Shown here: positions 4,688-5,072 of the stretch, one piece after another
Layout of the letters: each line of letters starts with the position of its first letter
How positions within the stretch are numbered: position 1 is the stretch's first letter
From: Clostridia bacterium
GTDB taxonomy: Bacteria; Bacillota; Clostridia; Oscillospirales; Acutalibacteraceae
Direction of reading: 5' to 3'
DNA length: 5,072 nt
Assembly: GCA_017538005.1 (NCBI GenBank)
Contig: JAFYJR010000160.1
Location: forward strand, 1 to 5,072
The notes under the pieces: model-generated
Database searches by the model: none
What the model was told of the DNA's origin: nothing
The model's input: the letters and a program-made list of their open reading frames with translations, nothing else
Made by a program: the position numbers and the translations under genes

Positions 4688-5072
4688 TTAGTAGGACAGC
4701 CAGCCGAAGTCGGTGGATGTGGCGAGGTTCTCTATGCCGTAGAGGAAGAGGACATCGGTTATGCCGTATTCCTCGAGGAGATCCTTTGTGGAGTCGCGGT
4801 AGTAGCGGAGGTCGACGAGGATGAGCTCTTCATAGTTTTCGGCGAGCATTGTGGCGAAGCAGTGGGAGTAGGAGTCTTTGACTATCAGAAGTTTCTTGCC
4901 GTTTTGGTTTGAGTTGTTTTTGATAATCGTCAGCGGGTGGTTGCCGTTTAAGAAGACTTCGTACTTGTCTGCTGTCTCTTCCTTTTCGGGGAAGAAGAGG
5001 CTGTCGTATTCTTTGTTGTCTATCGTGACGGTATATTTTGAAGGGTCTGTTGACTCGTATATGTCTATGGTG
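4688..5072 (-). CDS. DHHW-family protein, C-terminal part (gene continues beyond window)
   Basis: The last 127 codons are visible; the stop is TAA (4690-4688). The frame is open to the right edge. The fragment contains GKKLLIVKDSYSHCF, then EELILVDLRYY and DVLFLYGIENL. This matches my knowledge of the C-terminus of DHHW proteins, where a conserved K-D-S-Y follows the DHHW motif (which would lie off-window). These are distant relatives of the AlgX/AlgJ SGNH-like proteins. By analogy, the Ser of KDSY would be the nucleophile and the Asp/His of DHHW the rest of the triad, suggesting O-acetylation or other modification of an extracellular glycan, usually with an MBOAT partner. That partner, the signal anchor and the upstream half are not visible. 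Codon use looks similar to the neighbouring genes. Confidence 0.72.
   Translation of the reverse strand, partial: TIDIYESTDPSKYTVTIDNKEYDSLFFPEKEETADKYEVFLNGNHPLTIIKNNSNQNGKKLLIVKDSYSHCFATMLAENYEELILVDLRYYRDSTKDLLEEYGITDVLFLYGIENLATSTDFGWLSY

Noticed and set aside
4639..4824. 61-codon + strand open frame after the LtrA gene
   Set aside because: It covers the terminator and the antisense of the DHHW coding end and gives a Arg/Ser/Gly-rich sequence typical of a shadow frame.

Overview
The window looks like a chromosomal stretch from a Gram-positive, anaerobic gut-type Firmicute of the class Clostridia. This is inferred from the protein families present: a teichoic acid/rhamnan-type ABC exporter, a clostridial-style sugar nucleotidyltransferase, an atypical flavodoxin and a DHHW-family protein. 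Strong AAGGAGG-type ribosome binding sites, TTG starts and compact intrinsic terminators agree with it. No genus can be assigned from the sequence alone.

Left part (1-2515, + strand): the end of a cell-surface polysaccharide export operon. An ABC-2 permease (5' end outside the window) is followed after 12 bases by its ATPase. The ATPase overlaps a sugar-phosphate nucleotidyltransferase by 4 bases (ATGA). A bidirectional-looking intrinsic terminator closes the operon. The nucleotidyltransferase presumably makes an activated precursor and the ABC pair exports the finished, lipid-linked glycan.

Middle (2516-2925): about 400 bases that contain only a 32-residue gene but are full of structure. 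I read it as a type I toxin-antitoxin locus. A + strand promoter (2562-2590) drives an mRNA of about 290 nt that encodes a single-membrane-helix peptide with a lysine tail (2718-2816). A near-consensus - strand promoter (2897-2925) drives an RNA of about 89 nt complementary to the end of that mRNA. The predicted 5' end of the toxin mRNA pairs with its 3' end through about 26 base pairs, and its Shine-Dalgarno has an upstream anti-SD with alternative partners. Promoters and RNAs are predictions from sequence only.

Right part (2917-5072): a - strand flavodoxin gene whose last two sense codons form the -35 box of the antisense RNA; a divergent + strand LtrA-family membrane protein gene, possibly leaderless; a second terminator almost identical to the first; and the convergent 3' end of a - strand DHHW-family gene (probable surface glycan modification) that runs off the window. 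Surface-glycan genes therefore flank the toxin-antitoxin/flavodoxin/LtrA block on both sides.
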